Assembly (NCBI GenBank): GCA_050084985.1
Contig: JBITNC010000001.1
Location: 46,748,001 to 46,812,000, forward strand
Source: Nageia nagi
Lineage: Eukaryota > Pinophyta
Direction of reading: 5' to 3'
DNA: 64,000 nt
Positions 46,880-59,242 of the stretch are shown here, in pieces; within the stretch, counting starts at the first letter, position 1; each line of letters starts with the position of its first letter. The notes below the pieces were generated by a model, which was given only the letters and a program-made list of their open reading frames with translations, ran no database searches and had not been told where the DNA came from. The position numbers and the translations under genes were made by a program.

Positions 46880-48350
46880 TATCATCTTCATAAATAGGAG
46901 ATATAATATATTTTCCTCTAGGATCAATATTAATTACAAACTACATTATCTCATCCTCCACATCTAGATGGAAAAATATGTGACTATAATGTTGTGGTAA
47001 AACATAAGGCTCTTTATCTTCAGCTAAATATTTTGTGGAGTTGATGGCAAATTATTCACTATTTCCATCATGTAATATTGTTCTTCTATCAAGTGTGTCA
47101 AACCATTTACATCTAAATACTACACATTGGAATGACCTATAATCCAAATAAATAATTTGTTAAAGTTTTCCAACATATTGTAATGTTTCTTCTATCAAGT
47201 TTTTATCTATAAGAATTGCATGACTTTCTTGGTTAAAATTAACCATCACTCCATAGTCAAATGTCACTCTATTTGTATCAATATTTTTAATTCCAAACTA
47301 TTAATTATATGCCCATATTGAAGAGAAAGATAACACTTGCAAATATTTACTAGTACAATTATTATATTTATATAAAACTATCATGCTCATATAAAAATAT
47401 CAAAAAATAAATGTATATAGGTAAATTAATAATAATTACATTTTGATTGCATCTAATGGCTATATTTTGAACATCTCAATTTATATTTTCATATCCTTCA
47501 CTTTCTTTTTCATTAATTCTTCCTCAACCATGACCTTGGACACTCTATTCACCAATTTTCATCTCTTAGATGTGTAGGTAGAAGTGTAACCTTAGGATTA
47601 TTTCTATAAAATAAGATACATTCTTCTACAAGTCCTTTATAAAATTCAATCCACTCCTTGCAATATTCCATATTCATCATAACAAACTAGTTTATAGATT
47701 CAAACTTATTGTAATCTATAAAATCATGATGACATAATATACATCCATTATTAACCATTGATTAAATTAAATCCAAAATAAATTTTATACATATTATTAT
47801 CAATTAGTAATATATTTAATTTTATTAGTATCTTTAAGAGTATAATTTATCCCATTATATTCCAAAATTTCTTCTTCAAATTATTGTATGTCTTTATCTG
47901 CTTACCACTTCTTTAGGGTAGAAGGATGGATTTGGGAAATATACATAGGTGCATAAAAAAATATTTTTGTAAAATCTATCCCTCACCCATTGATATTTTT
48001 GGTCATGATTTTTATCTAACAAATGCTTTTAGTACTTTCAAAAATCTCTCCACAAAAAATATGCTTCTAGCACTTTAACACATATTATTTCTATATCATC
48101 TACTAGGTGGATCAATATGTGCGCTTGTATATCCATAAAAGTAGAAAGAATTTCCTTTTCAAATTTATATATAATTTTAGCAATTTCTTATTACCTTTTG
48201 AAAATTAATTGAAAAATAGAAAATATGATCTAATTGTAAACAAATTACATATTTGAAATATGCACACTCTCATTTGTAATGGGTTTTAATTTGTGAAAAA
48301 ATTCTACAAAAAAATCATCAAACATATGTCATAACTTAGTATTTTCCATT
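46880..48350 (-). pseudogene. CACTA (En/Spm) transposase remnant with DUF4218- and DUF4216-like parts
   Basis: On the minus strand, 48200-47930 reads AHILIHLVDDIEI, LWRDF-KY, then KNHDQKYQWVRD. This is a decayed form of the HIPIHLxxEVE and RAFVRQKxRPEGSM-type segments of the DUF4218 region. Further on, 47330-46890 reads FGIKNIDTNRVTFDYGVM, FQCVVFRCKWFDTLDRRT and YLAEDKEPYVLPQHYSHIFF, the DUF4216 pattern (V-FKC-WFD, EPYVLA-QA-QVFY). This is the known order at the C-terminal side of CACTA transposases. Several stops are present. The catalytic part was not found, nor were the element ends. Confidence 0.6.
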
Positions 48351-50539
48351 GTCACTAATAAGAACTTACATTTATAGGTCAAAGGCTAAGGGTCAGCCTA
48401 CCATGCCTTTCCCAAGCCAAATTCCAAAGAAAAGGGGAGAGATTGGATTTCAAAGTTATGAAATAGGATTGCATTTTATAGTTTTGTAATATGGGATTCT
48501 ATTATTTAAAAAATGGGTTCTCATTTTATAAAATAGGATCCTATTTTGTAAAATAAGATCTCTTTTTTAAATAATAGGATCTTGTTTAGGTTCATGATCT
48601 CAAAGAAAGAAGGGATATCATTTTGGAATTATCAGGATTCTATTTCATCCAAAAAATTTCTAAGTCCAAAAAAATTCCACTACATGTGGACCTAACTTCT
48701 TGCACTTACCCTAATGAAGGTCAACCTTCCTCCTATAGGGGATTGTTAATTTCATGAATTTGAGGTGTGAATTCCAAAAATTAGTATAATATGGGTATCA
48801 TTAATAATCCATTTTTAATTAGCTTCAATATAATCTAATTATCTTCCATGGAAAAATATAATCATGTGGGTAAAAATATAATATTATCAAACATTATATT
48901 TGATACATAGAGAAAATGCATTATTCTTACTTTATAACTTGTATTTCTATATGTTGTTTTGGTAAATTAAAAGGATAATTCCATTTATGATAATATTAAT
49001 TATAAATATATATTCAAATATCTCTCACAAATATCAAACATAATCATAATATGAGAAGTATTATACTAAAAAAGGTATTTGATTTCATTCAAATATCCTC
49101 CCATGTCAAGGTACTTGGGGATGTCCTTATTGACAATTTTTAGAATATTGTTCTATCATAATATAAGTAAGGTTTCTATGATTCTATGAACAAATATCAT
49201 TGATGGAATTTATTTCACTAATGTTCCATTTTATCAATGCAAAATATATAAATAGTGAAAGCTCTTAATGTATTACATTAATTTTGTATTTGATTCTTAT
49301 GATATTTTCTTTGTAAGATGATATATGTTGTTATTATAATCTTTGGAAAGTATTTTTTTCTCTCATATTCTTGATGGTATGCTCTTCAATAACAATCTAA
49401 TGAAAGAGAGGGTAGATTACATCACCAAATAATTACTCATTAAAAGTTGTATCAATTTCAAGGATGTATTCGTTTTCTCCTCTCTTTCCTTTGCAAGCAT
49501 AATTTCATTTCATTTTATTGAACTTTGCAAAGAGGGCAAACTATTGATACCTAATTTGGCATCCCTTTTTAGTCCAAATATTTTTTTGACAATAAATGTA
49601 AATTATATTATCAAAAAGCAATAAATGTGTTTTATCTAGAACCCAAAAACTTGTCACAAAATGGTTTCCAAAATAAGAAATTTTTATCCAACTATATCTA
49701 GTGTTAGCTAACATAATTTTCCAAATAAATATAGTAGGAAACTACTAACTAACCAAGTTCAAATTTCATTGAGATATAGCCTAGCTTGTTGGTATCCTAC
49801 ATGTAGCCTATAATATCAAATTTTATTGCTACAAAATTATCAAAATATAGCCACAATACATTTGAGTTACAAATAAGTTACAACCCAAATACATATTCAT
49901 TGCTTGAATATTTTTAATCAAGAAAGCCTTCGCTCAACCCAAACATGGGCTAAGTCTTATTGATTTAGTGTAGAGTTAGTTGGCTTCCATTCTCTATATT
50001 TTGTTTTATGAGTTTCTCTCTAATCTCCCCTTTATATGATCTTCTCACTTATCCTTGTATGATATGTATCATTTTTCTATAGTTTATTGTTTTCTTTTTT
50101 GGTATTCCTTATTTATCTAGGCCTTGTTCGTGTTGTGCTATTGTTGCTTGACTATTTGCAATCCTTTCTCTTTTTTTTATCCTCCTAATATTTTCTCCTT
50201 ATTTCACTACCACTACTTCTATATCTATTTTCTCATCTTCTAAAAATATTTATTACTAATCCACTACTTCTTTCTACTTTCCTTCTAATATATTTAGTAC
50301 CACATAAGGGTTTATTATGTTTATTTCCTTTTGTTGGATTTCTTTGGAGTTGACCAATTTTCTATTATTGTTTTTTTTGTTATATTATTTTCACACTTTT
50401 TCATTCATTCTTTTGATTTTTCCATGATTTTTTAGTTTTTGACCATTTATTGCTCTTGTTCATCTTGTCCTTATATTTCTTTCCTTTCCTTTTACCTTCT
50501 TTCTTCCTCCATATTTTTTTCTACATAATCCTTTAAATA
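48351..50539. other. No gene seen
   Basis: A short block at 48475-48600 repeats ATAGGATC and AAAATAGGATC words. From 49990 the plus strand becomes pyrimidine-rich, likely the K- and E-rich tail of the LINE frame on the other strand. Confidence 0.45.
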
Positions 50540-51110
50540 GTACTCATAGATATTTTAGATTCCATACTGAACTGATAAGTTTTCATATATGATTGGTTTC
50601 TCCCATATTCTACCATCCTCTTTTGTAAGTGTTATTTCCTTTCTCAAGGGTTTCGTGATATCTATATTGATGATAAATATTGCATCTATCATTTTAAGCT
50701 TTAGTCTTATTACTCTCTCAATTGTGACCAATGCTCCAATTACTTATGCCACTGCTACTATCACACATGGATTCCAACATGATGGGGGGAGACTAGGGAA
50801 TGAGATCCATCTAGGATATATATGGAAAATTTTAAATTTTATTGAGAGGGTTTTTTTCCATCTCTTGATAACTAACCCTTTTTTTCCAATGAACCATGGC
50901 ACCATTTCAACTACTTTATGTAGGTCTTCCTCAAATTAAAGCTTGAATTAAATAAATTCTCTTATAAGTACTATTAGGGAGACTTTTCCTTTGGTACGAT
51001 ATTGTTCTCTCATCCAAATTTAGATATAATCAAGTTAGGGTCATTATCCAACGAAGCATTCAACTAAGGTTATTTTTAGGCCATTTCTTCTTATTTTATT
51101 ATACTTTTTT
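50540..51110 (-). pseudogene. LINE ORF1-like fragment (DUF4283-like)
   Basis: On the minus strand one frame runs from about 50940 to 50565 with a single stop. It reads EEDLHKVVEMVPWFIGKKGL, VIKRWKKTLSIKFKIFHIYP and RWISFPSLPPSCWN, then after the stop IGALVTIERVIRLKLKMIDA, IFIINIDITKPLRKEITL and IWEKPIIYENLSVQYG. This matches the DUF4283 pattern of plant LINE ORF1 proteins (PWFF-GR-LVL-RW, PVW-R-P-LP-E-W, V-IDL-KPL, I-YE-LP--C). The following CCHC knuckle is not seen. No endonuclease or RT was found nearby. Confidence 0.55.
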
Positions 51111-53549
51111 GGAAGCATTATCCTAAACTTATCCCTGATTATTTTTTATTCCATATTTATATTGATTACCTCATCCACAAATGGTTTTTCCTACATTAAT
51201 ATGCTCTTCCATTCCTTTGGTGGATTTGGTTCAAGTCACCACCTTGATTTATTCATTACATTTCCTTGATTGTTTGGATGCATTTCCATTCCTTTGGTGG
51301 CTTTGGTTCAAGTCACCATCTTCTATTTTGCAACTAAATTATGCATCATTTTTATTATAGCTTCTATATTCCTATAATATTATTCATACAATGATACTAA
51401 GAGGGAGGGGTGAATTAATGTGTTATATTTTAAAACCTCAAATATTCTACTTATAAAACTAGAGCCATGCAAGATAAAAATTGAAACAAACTAAAGCAAG
51501 TTAAGCACATAAAGGAAGCATAACATAACATAGATATATTAAGGTTCACCAATATGGCTACATCCCTAGATCAGACTACTTGGATCATGGTCAAAATCCA
51601 ATCCTTATAAAGTACTAACTTTACAATCATTTACTAATATAATTGGAAGGAGCACCAACCCCTACACCAAGTACCATATTGGAATTCAATTCTTAGTAAT
51701 TAGTTTGACATATAAAGATACATTCATTATTCACAAATCCCTTCTTGGTATGTAGCTCATCAAACTTCACCTTGATCTACCTCTATTTGAATCTTGTAAT
51801 CAATATTCATTGCTAATACATTACCATATTTACCAATCTATTTGTACATATCATCATTGGTATATCACTCACATCAACCTTGCTGCTCATACATCCATTT
51901 ACTTTAGCAACAACACTAACTTTAGATTTTTATCATTCACTTCATTACTATTCTCTTCTATTCATTATTTCTCTTTTTCAATGAGAATTACATTCTAAAA
52001 TATATTTATTGTCCATGAAACTCATATCATCAATATTTTCTCTTCTCCCTACATTCTTCCTTCACATGCTCATGCTCAATTATCTTATAACATACTATCA
52101 CATAGTCACAATAATAGCATATAATCTTAGCTTACACACCTTCACACATCATCAAGCACACTACCGCACATTCATATTTTTCATTTAAGTATATTTACTA
52201 TAGCTCAAAAATTAGTTACTATCATATGTATTTAGTTTTTTTACACTTCTGTTATACAATTTAATATTTTTTATTTTAAAAATTATTCTATATATTCTTG
52301 TAATTGTCTCCACTCTTTTAGGTGTAACTTTTGTTTCTAGATATAGGTTATGAATGTCCACAACTTCAACTATAATGGTCATGTTTATAATAGTTACTAG
52401 TGAGCTCAAATCATTCATAGTCATGAAAAGGAAGGAGAACTCATGTTCATCAAACTTCATATGCAATTTCTATCCATGATAAATGTTGTTAATGCATATT
52501 TAGTGCATTAGATTGATATTCAATAATTTCACTTACTATTGGGCCCCTTGTATGCATGTAAGCATCAGATCTTCAACTTGAGCTATAGTATGCTACTTGA
52601 AACTCTTTGATGGTCTTCAAATTTTATTTAGCTAACCTCATTCTTATTGGACTAGTAGTTTTAAACTAAAAATCCATCGTATTATCTTGCTTTTATCACC
52701 CATCATCTTCCTCTTTTATTCATTCATCTTGTTGGTACTTGGTTTGATCTCCAACAAACCTTTCCATGTTCACTATTGGATTCAATGTATTTGGTATCAA
52801 TATCTTTGCTAACATCATTGAATAGAGGCTCTTGGTTCTATCTTATTTACTGATACTTAGCCTTAGTATCCTATGAGTTTTTTCTTCTTAACTATTGGAC
52901 TTAGTTAATTTTTTAATGTCATGGAATTGTTGACATCACTCATCGATAATGCTTTGGTCTATCTCATTGTTGACATCATTCATCGATAATTCTTTGTATT
53001 TTTTAACACCATCCATTCATTAACTTCATCCATTGGATTCAGTTCATTCTTATCTATCATCATACCTTCAAGCTAGTGTAATTTTGGCATGAATCATCTT
53101 CCCAATCCTCAACACATCCTCCTTTACACCCTTTCATCAACTTTACCAAACTTAGTGTATTTTGATCAACCATCAAAATATTGATGTCACCTACCAAATG
53201 CCTTTATATTCTCAATACTTAGTAGTCTTATAGTCCATGTATTCATTGATTATTTTACTAGGATGCTAGACTTACTATATTTTGAACTACTATCGAATTA
53301 ATGATGTCATGTGTTGGTTTCCCTTGTATTGTTCTCATTTTCTTCTCCTTATTGGTCCTTTTACTTATATTGTTATTTTGCCTTTTTATATAAGGTAACA
53401 AATTTAGTGTAGTTTCAATAAGAATCTCATTATTAATGTCATGTTGGTACTTAACTTCACTTGGAGTGATCTTTTCCTTTGTTTCTAAAGTACCAAAATT
53501 GATTCATTTGGAGCAATCTTTCTTTCATAGTATCATCACTTGGAATTAG
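51111..53549. other. No gene seen, several short repeats
   Basis: A 32-base word (CCATTCCTTTGGTGG, then TTTGGTTCAAGTCACCA) occurs at about 51210 and 51289. GTTGACATCA-TCATCGATAAT occurs twice near 52930 and 52970. At 51390 a G-rich AAGAGGGAGGGGTGAATTAA stands out. No conserved frame is recognised. Confidence 0.5.
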
Positions 53550-54602
53550 CACTACTAAATATACCTTGATTTGCATCATTTTTTACATCCAAACATAGTT
53601 TTCTTATAATTTCAACACCAAAAATTGATGCAAATTTGGATGCAATTGACATAGCAATTTTTGCATAATATTTTTATCAAATTTTTGTGTTGAAGTTTAC
53701 ATTGGATTTCTAGTTTTTACATTGATTTTTCAAAATTTACATTGCTTTTTGCTTCAATTTTTACATCATATTTTTAGAATTTGCATCAATTTTTTCAAAA
53801 AAATATTATAGAATTGTATATTTTTTTATTTATGCATGATTTTAAAAAATGGGATCAAAATGATATCTAGATTAGAAGTTATGGCCTATGCAAGGTACAT
53901 CATTTTTATTAGGTATTTGGGGCAATGACATTAGTCCATTAAACTAGTTGAGGAATGGGGTTAGTGGTTTAGGTTTTAAAATTTTAAATTTATTGTATAT
54001 ATTTTTCCTAAAAAATATAGTAGAGTTTTCAATGTTAGTATCCATTTCTTGTTTCCTTCTTCTTTATTAGCCTTCAAAGGAGTTTTCTTTTCTACAACTG
54101 GAGATTTCTCTACCACTAGTTTTTTCTCTATGATCTTATTCTCTATGGACTTCTTCTATTCCTTGGACACCAAAGCTACTATTAAGACCTTAAATCTAAG
54201 GAAGAAAACAATTAGCTAAAGTATATGAAATGTGAGAATTATGTGGAGGTTTTATTGATATATATATATAGGAGAGGGTATTTGGATATTGGGTAATCAC
54301 TTTTGGTATGAATGGAGGAAAAAATGAGTGTGATCCATTGATTGGTTGATTAAGGAACATGTAAAATATGTTTAATTTTTGTTAGTGAAATGAGATGCAA
54401 ACTTTCCATTAAAATTTGCATCACATTTTGCATTGATTTTTGCATCAAAATTTGTATCGTTTTTTATGTTAGAAAAAGTGATAATTGGAAAAAAAATTAA
54501 AATGATATAATTCAATGTAGGAGGATGCAAATTAATGTCAATTTTCATTATTCATGTTTGAATATGTAAAAAAGGATGAAAATTAGTCTTTTGGTAGTAG
54601 TG
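53550..54602. mobile_element. CACTA-type miniature transposon 2 (non-autonomous)
   Basis: The left end reads CACTACTAAATATACCTTGA and the right end on the opposite strand CACTACTACCAAAAGACTAA. Flanking triplets are TAG and TAC. The interior is rich in TTTGCATC and GATGCAAA words near both ends, as in element 1. No transposase is encoded. Confidence 0.65.
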
Positions 54603-54976
54603 TACTTTATTTTCACCATCTAATGATAAATACAAGTTTTTCTCATAGGATCATAGAGTGGACCACTTCTTAACAACAAGCAATATTATGTTTAAGTCAA
54701 AAATAATAGTAGTATTATGTGTAAGCAACAACAATAGTTCTAATACACAACATTATGATAGTAGTAGCAACAAGATAACTTCATTGTAAGAAATACCACT
54801 TTATAATGGAACATCAACTACTATTTTGAATCTAACTCAAAAAGATAACTCAATCTCCATTACCATTGAGTAGCATCATTTCTATAAAATAACATAAGTA
54901 ATACTAGGGACACATAGGCATGAAACTATGCACACCATCCTATACTTTGATAACACATCAAGCCTATAATGAGAAG
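54603..54976. other. No gene seen
   Basis: AT-rich interval between CACTA-type element 2 and element F; nothing recognised. Confidence 0.5.
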
Positions 54977-55441
54977 TGTTGGAAATTGTAATGTAATATT
55001 ATGTAATATTTCTCTTTAATGTAAATTCACTTAATGCTTAAAGTATCTTTAGATACCTTAAAGCATTAAGAGAATAAATATAGAAAAAGGAATAAATATA
55101 GAAAGAGAAATAAATATAGAAACACTTTTAACTTTACCCTTGGGTAAAAGAAAGGTTAAAGGGTTGGTTTCTTCTTATAAATAGAGAAGTGCCCCTTTTA
55201 TTATATAACTTGATGAAGCATGGTAATGCTTTTCTTGAAGATTTGTAGGATAGTTATCTTGTGAGAAGTAATAGAATGATGGTTCAAAGTGGATGTACTC
55301 CCAAGAGATGGAAGAAATACTATACATAATGTGTTATCTTTTTTGTGATTGTGTTTCTTGTTTTGCATTACAAATGAATGCAAGATTTGTTAGAGAAACT
55401 TCAAGGTGATCTTGGTTATATGGAATTCTTCAATTCCATCA
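54977..55441 (+). repeat. Element F 5' LTR
   Basis: It starts TGTTGGAAATTGTAATGTAA and ends CAATTCCATCA. The internal landmark TTAAAGTATCTTTAGATACC is shared with the 3' copy. A TATAAATA box is at 55176-55183. Confidence 0.9.
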
Positions 55442-55443
55442 AG

Positions 55444-55456
55444 TGGTATCAAAACC
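55444..55456 (+). other. Element F primer binding site (initiator Met tRNA type)
   Basis: TGGTATCAAAACC two bases after the LTR end; the standard site is TGGTATCAGAGCC. Confidence 0.85.
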
Positions 55457-56103
55457 ATTCTTGTGGTAATCTCCTCAAATATCTACTTGGTGATTTGAGG
55501 TAACTCTCTCAAATTTAAGGTAAACCAATCCCTAATCTTGTTTCAATTTTTTTTGAAACTTCATTAATTAATCAATTTCAATTTTATTTTTGAAATTGAA
55601 AGTCGATGTCTATACTATCATGTTTTTTATTTTGAGGATAATGGACTCAAATTTTAAGTTAAAATTTTTATCTTAATTACATTTTAGTAGTATTTGAAGA
55701 TAGATCTAACATATGGTATATTGTTAGAATCTAAGATCTTAAAAATTAGTGCTTCTAATTTTTTTTGTAAGTTGCATGCTTACAAAAATCAGGTTATTTA
55801 TTTTTTATACTTTTTTTAGAGAACTGACAATCCTTGTATTGTACTACAAAAGCATGTAAATATTTTTTTTTTTGAGTTATATACATATTAGTAAAAAAAA
55901 AGAGAGGAAAATTTTCCCTATTTTTTTACTATTAAAAAAATAGAATTATGTGTATTTTTAAAAATTCTATATTATTTAATATTAGATTTTTTGTAAATAA
56001 AAAAATATTATTTTTTCTATTTTAATATTAATAAAAAATAGTTTTTTATTATTTAAAAAAAAATAAAAAAAAATTTAAATTTTTTTTTATTAAAATTATT
56101 TTT

Positions 56104-56375
56104 ACCCCTAGAGGGTGCACTCAACTTGTTGGCTAGCAACCCCCCTTGGAGGTGGTTGGTGCACTCAACACAAGCAGGTTGCCCCCCTTAGGGAGGCACA
56201 CATGGCCTAGCCAGCAACCCCCCTGGGGGTAACATGCTCCACGCAAGCCGATCAACACCCTTGGAGGTGGCATGCTCAGCACTGGTTAGTTGCCCCTCCA
56301 TAAAGGAGGCACACATGACATAGACTGATAGCCCCCTCCAATGGGGAGGTTTATCATAGCCCTAGCCATTGGCCT
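56104..56375. repeat. GC-rich block with repeated small hairpins
   Basis: Strikingly GC-rich against extremely AT-rich flanks. Five short inverted repeats can be read: CCCCCCTTGGAGG, CCCCCTTAGGGAGG, CCCCCCTGGGGG, CCCCTCCATAAAGGAGG and CCCCCTCCAATGGGGAGG. Words GCACTCAAC, GGAGGCACACATG and AGCAACCCCCCT recur between them, so it is also a degenerate direct repeat. Confidence 0.8.
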
Positions 56376-57853
56376 TTACAATATTATTTTTTATATATTT
56401 TTTAATAAAAAAAATTATGTTAATAAAAAAGGGGTAATTTTTATTTTGAGAGAATTAATTTTAAAAAAAAAAGTGTATTGCCTTTATTAAAGCTCACTTT
56501 TTTAAAAATATCATGGTCTCTTTTTATGTAAATGTGGTATGGGCATGCATTTTTTATAGTGAATGTCCTATATGAAATTTTCAACTTTGATCTACTTTAA
56601 TATATTTAAAGAGCTTTTTAAATAATGTTGCAAATACAATAATTTGTATGCATCAAAACTTTAATTACAACCTTAGATAGCTTTTTAAAGTTAGGTAAAT
56701 TACTATGGTAATTTAAAAATTATATGTGTTATTTGGTAAAAAATTTTACCAATGTCAATTTCAAAGTAATTAATGCAACCATTATTGTGCAATTATTTTT
56801 GCAAGTATTACAAATTTTTTTAAAGATTGGACATATTTATATCAACTTTAATTGATAGCATTAATTAATAATGTCCAATATGTTATAATTAAATATGCAC
56901 TTTATTAAAATAAAGATTTGTTAAATGCATAGTGTGGATATGCATAATGTGATGTGCTTGAAAGTGCATAATTTTGAAATTTAAGTAAAAATATTTTCCA
57001 AACTTTAATATGCACTATGCTTCTTGGTTATTCACATTTTTTGTTGTAATTTTTGGTGCTTATATATGCACATTGTTAAAATGGTTGTGGCTATGCATCG
57101 TGAAAATTTAAATATTTTTTATGCACTATCCTTTGATTACAAATTACCATTGATATGCATTGAACTCTAAATTGATATTTATGTATATCTACACATTGGT
57201 TATATCTATGGATAATATGAAAGTTTTTGAACTTCCAAAGTTAATTATATTATGCACATCATTTGAAGTAATAAGTTTGTGTAAACTTTCTTCAAAAGTT
57301 ACTATCCTCATTAATTGTGCATATTTTTTTAATCTTATTTGGATATGTTTTTGTGATTGTGCACACATGCGGATTTGAGTAGAGTTTGTAAACTTACTCA
57401 ACATTAGAATTATTATGCATTAATCCTTAATTTTTTTTCTTATGCACCTTGATTAATATACTTGTTAGAGTGAAAATTTTTTAAACTTTCTCCATTAGAC
57501 TTATTGAGGATATTGATAATATTAATCTTGCTTTGGAAAGGAAGTGCACAAGTTCCTTTGGAAAATGTACATTCCTCTTTACATTTGTAGAGCTTTGTCA
57601 TTTACTTCATTTATTAATGAAGTTACCCTTAATGGGGAGTATATAATCCAAGAATATTTTCATGTTTGAGAATGTTCATAGATTAATGCCATATTTTTTT
57701 ACATTGCTATTTGTTAGTAACTTGTAGTGGATGGAGTGGTTAAAAAGGTTCACCCTTTTCCTACATTATAATCTTTGATGAAAAATTGCATCCTTGTTAG
57801 ATGAATGCTATCTTTTTCCATCATATTCATCTTAACTAGTAGCATGATTAAGA

Positions 57854-58010
57854 TGGCATCTTGACTCACTCTTGGTAAATTCAAGTTTATTTGTTGAGAA
57901 ATCTTGATCAAGTTTATTTGTTGTGGCATCTTGACACACTCTTGGTAAAGTCAAGTTTATTTGTTGTGGAATCTTGATTCACTCTTGGTAAAGTCAAGTT
58001 TATTTTATTT
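57854..58010 (+). repeat. Three imperfect tandem copies in F
   Basis: Units start at 57854, 57925 and 57968 with GG-ATCTTGA--CACTCTTGG, each followed by TAAA-TCAAGTTTATTTG. The last two are 43 bases apart; the first is spaced by 71 bases and includes an extra partial copy. Confidence 0.8.
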
Positions 58011-58790
58011 GTGGCTTATGCTTTGTCTTATAAATCTTGGCTTTATGTTTGGTCAAGTTGTCATTTGTAGTTTAAAAATCTAAACTTGGTTGTTTAGTTA
58101 ACATATTTTTTGATCAATTGTGACATGGTTAAGATAACTTGATCACATAAGTATTTGTTTGGTGAAGTTATCATCAAGGGGAATAATTAAAATTATGAAA
58201 TATTATGATATGATGGCACCTTCATATACCCTCAATAAATACAAAATAATGATCTAAAATAAATAAACATAAAAATCAATAATAAATTTTTTTTGGAATT
58301 TTTTGATAATGATTAATAATATTTCTTATCATTTGGTTGAAAATAATAATACATTTTGCACATATGATATATAGTTGATGAAGTATGTCATATTTGATGT
58401 TATGCATATGTGATGACTTGGTATATTTGATCATTTTATGTATGACATCTATCTTATATGAGTGTATATGATGTACCTAATTGATCTTGTTTATGAGGTA
58501 CTTGTATCTTGTAGGTTACTTCAGATATGCAGGCTCATGGAGGCTCATCATTTTAACATGTTATTGAATGACTATTCTTGTACAAAGAAACCATTTTTTT
58601 GTTAATGATTGTACCATTTGTTAAAATGGTTAAGTAGTTGAGCCATTGTAGAACCATCTATATTCTATTACTTTCTCAAAGATGTAAAAATTTCTCATCT
58701 CCACTTGTATCTCTATAGAGGAGAACTCTCTCTTACTTTCTCTTTCTTCTTTCTCTTTTTTTTTTTTGACTCTCCACCCAATATTACATT

Positions 58791-58799
58791 AAGAGGGAG
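58791..58799 (+). other. Element F polypurine tract
   Basis: AAGAGGGAG immediately before the 3' LTR start TGTTGAAAATT. Confidence 0.85.
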
Positions 58800-59242
58800 T
58801 GTTGAAAATTGTAATGTAATATTGTGTACTAGTTCTCTTTAATGTAAATTCACTTAATGCTTAAAGTATCTTTAGATACCTTAAAGCATTAAGAGTAAAT
58901 ATAGAAAGAGGAATAAATATAGAAACACATTTAACTTTACCCTTGGGTAAAAGGAAGGTTAAAGGGTAGGTTTCTTGTTATAAATAGAGAGATATCACTC
59001 TCTATTATGTAATCTGATAAAGCATGGTAATGCTTGTCTTGAGGATTTGTAGGAGATTTATCATGTGAGAAGTAATACAATGATGGTTCAAAGTGGATGT
59101 ACTCCCAAGAGATGGAGGAACCACTATACATAATGTATTATCTTTTGTGTGATTTTTTTTTGTTTTCCATTACAGATGAATGTAAGAATTGTTGGAGAAA
59201 CTTCAAATGATCTTAGTTATATGGAATACTTCAATTCCATCA
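58800..59242 (+). repeat. Element F 3' LTR
   Basis: It starts TGTTGAAAATTGTAATGTAA and ends CAATTCCATCA, 443 bp, aligned to the 5' LTR of 465 bp with small indels. Confidence 0.9.

Larger units (their letters stand above)
55457..58790 (+). other. Element F interior
   Basis: No domain is recognised. It starts with long T and A runs (55860-56100), then a GC-rich block (56104-56375), then AT-rich sequence with recurring TATGCA words (56900-57420), a short tandem array (57854-58010) and a pyrimidine run before the PPT (58740-58770). Two mirrored small frames at 57160-57404 lie on opposite strands and resemble nothing. Confidence 0.55.
54977..59242 (+). mobile_element. Element F: LTR element with no recognisable coding region
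   Basis: It has two direct LTRs, a primer site of the initiator-Met type and a polypurine tract. Flanking five-base copies AGAAG (54972-54976) and AGTAG (59243-59247) differ by one base. The 3.36 kb interior shows no gag or pol motif in any frame, so it is a large non-autonomous derivative. Copia parentage is suggested by the primer site but not proven. Confidence 0.85.

Noticed and set aside
51375-51440. G-rich AAGAGGGAGGGGTGAATTAA as a possible polypurine tract and LTR start
   Set aside because: No second copy of the following sequence was found in the window, so an LTR cannot be supported.
57160-57404. Mirrored open frames on both strands inside element F
   Set aside because: Codon composition follows base composition and no domain pattern is visible in either.
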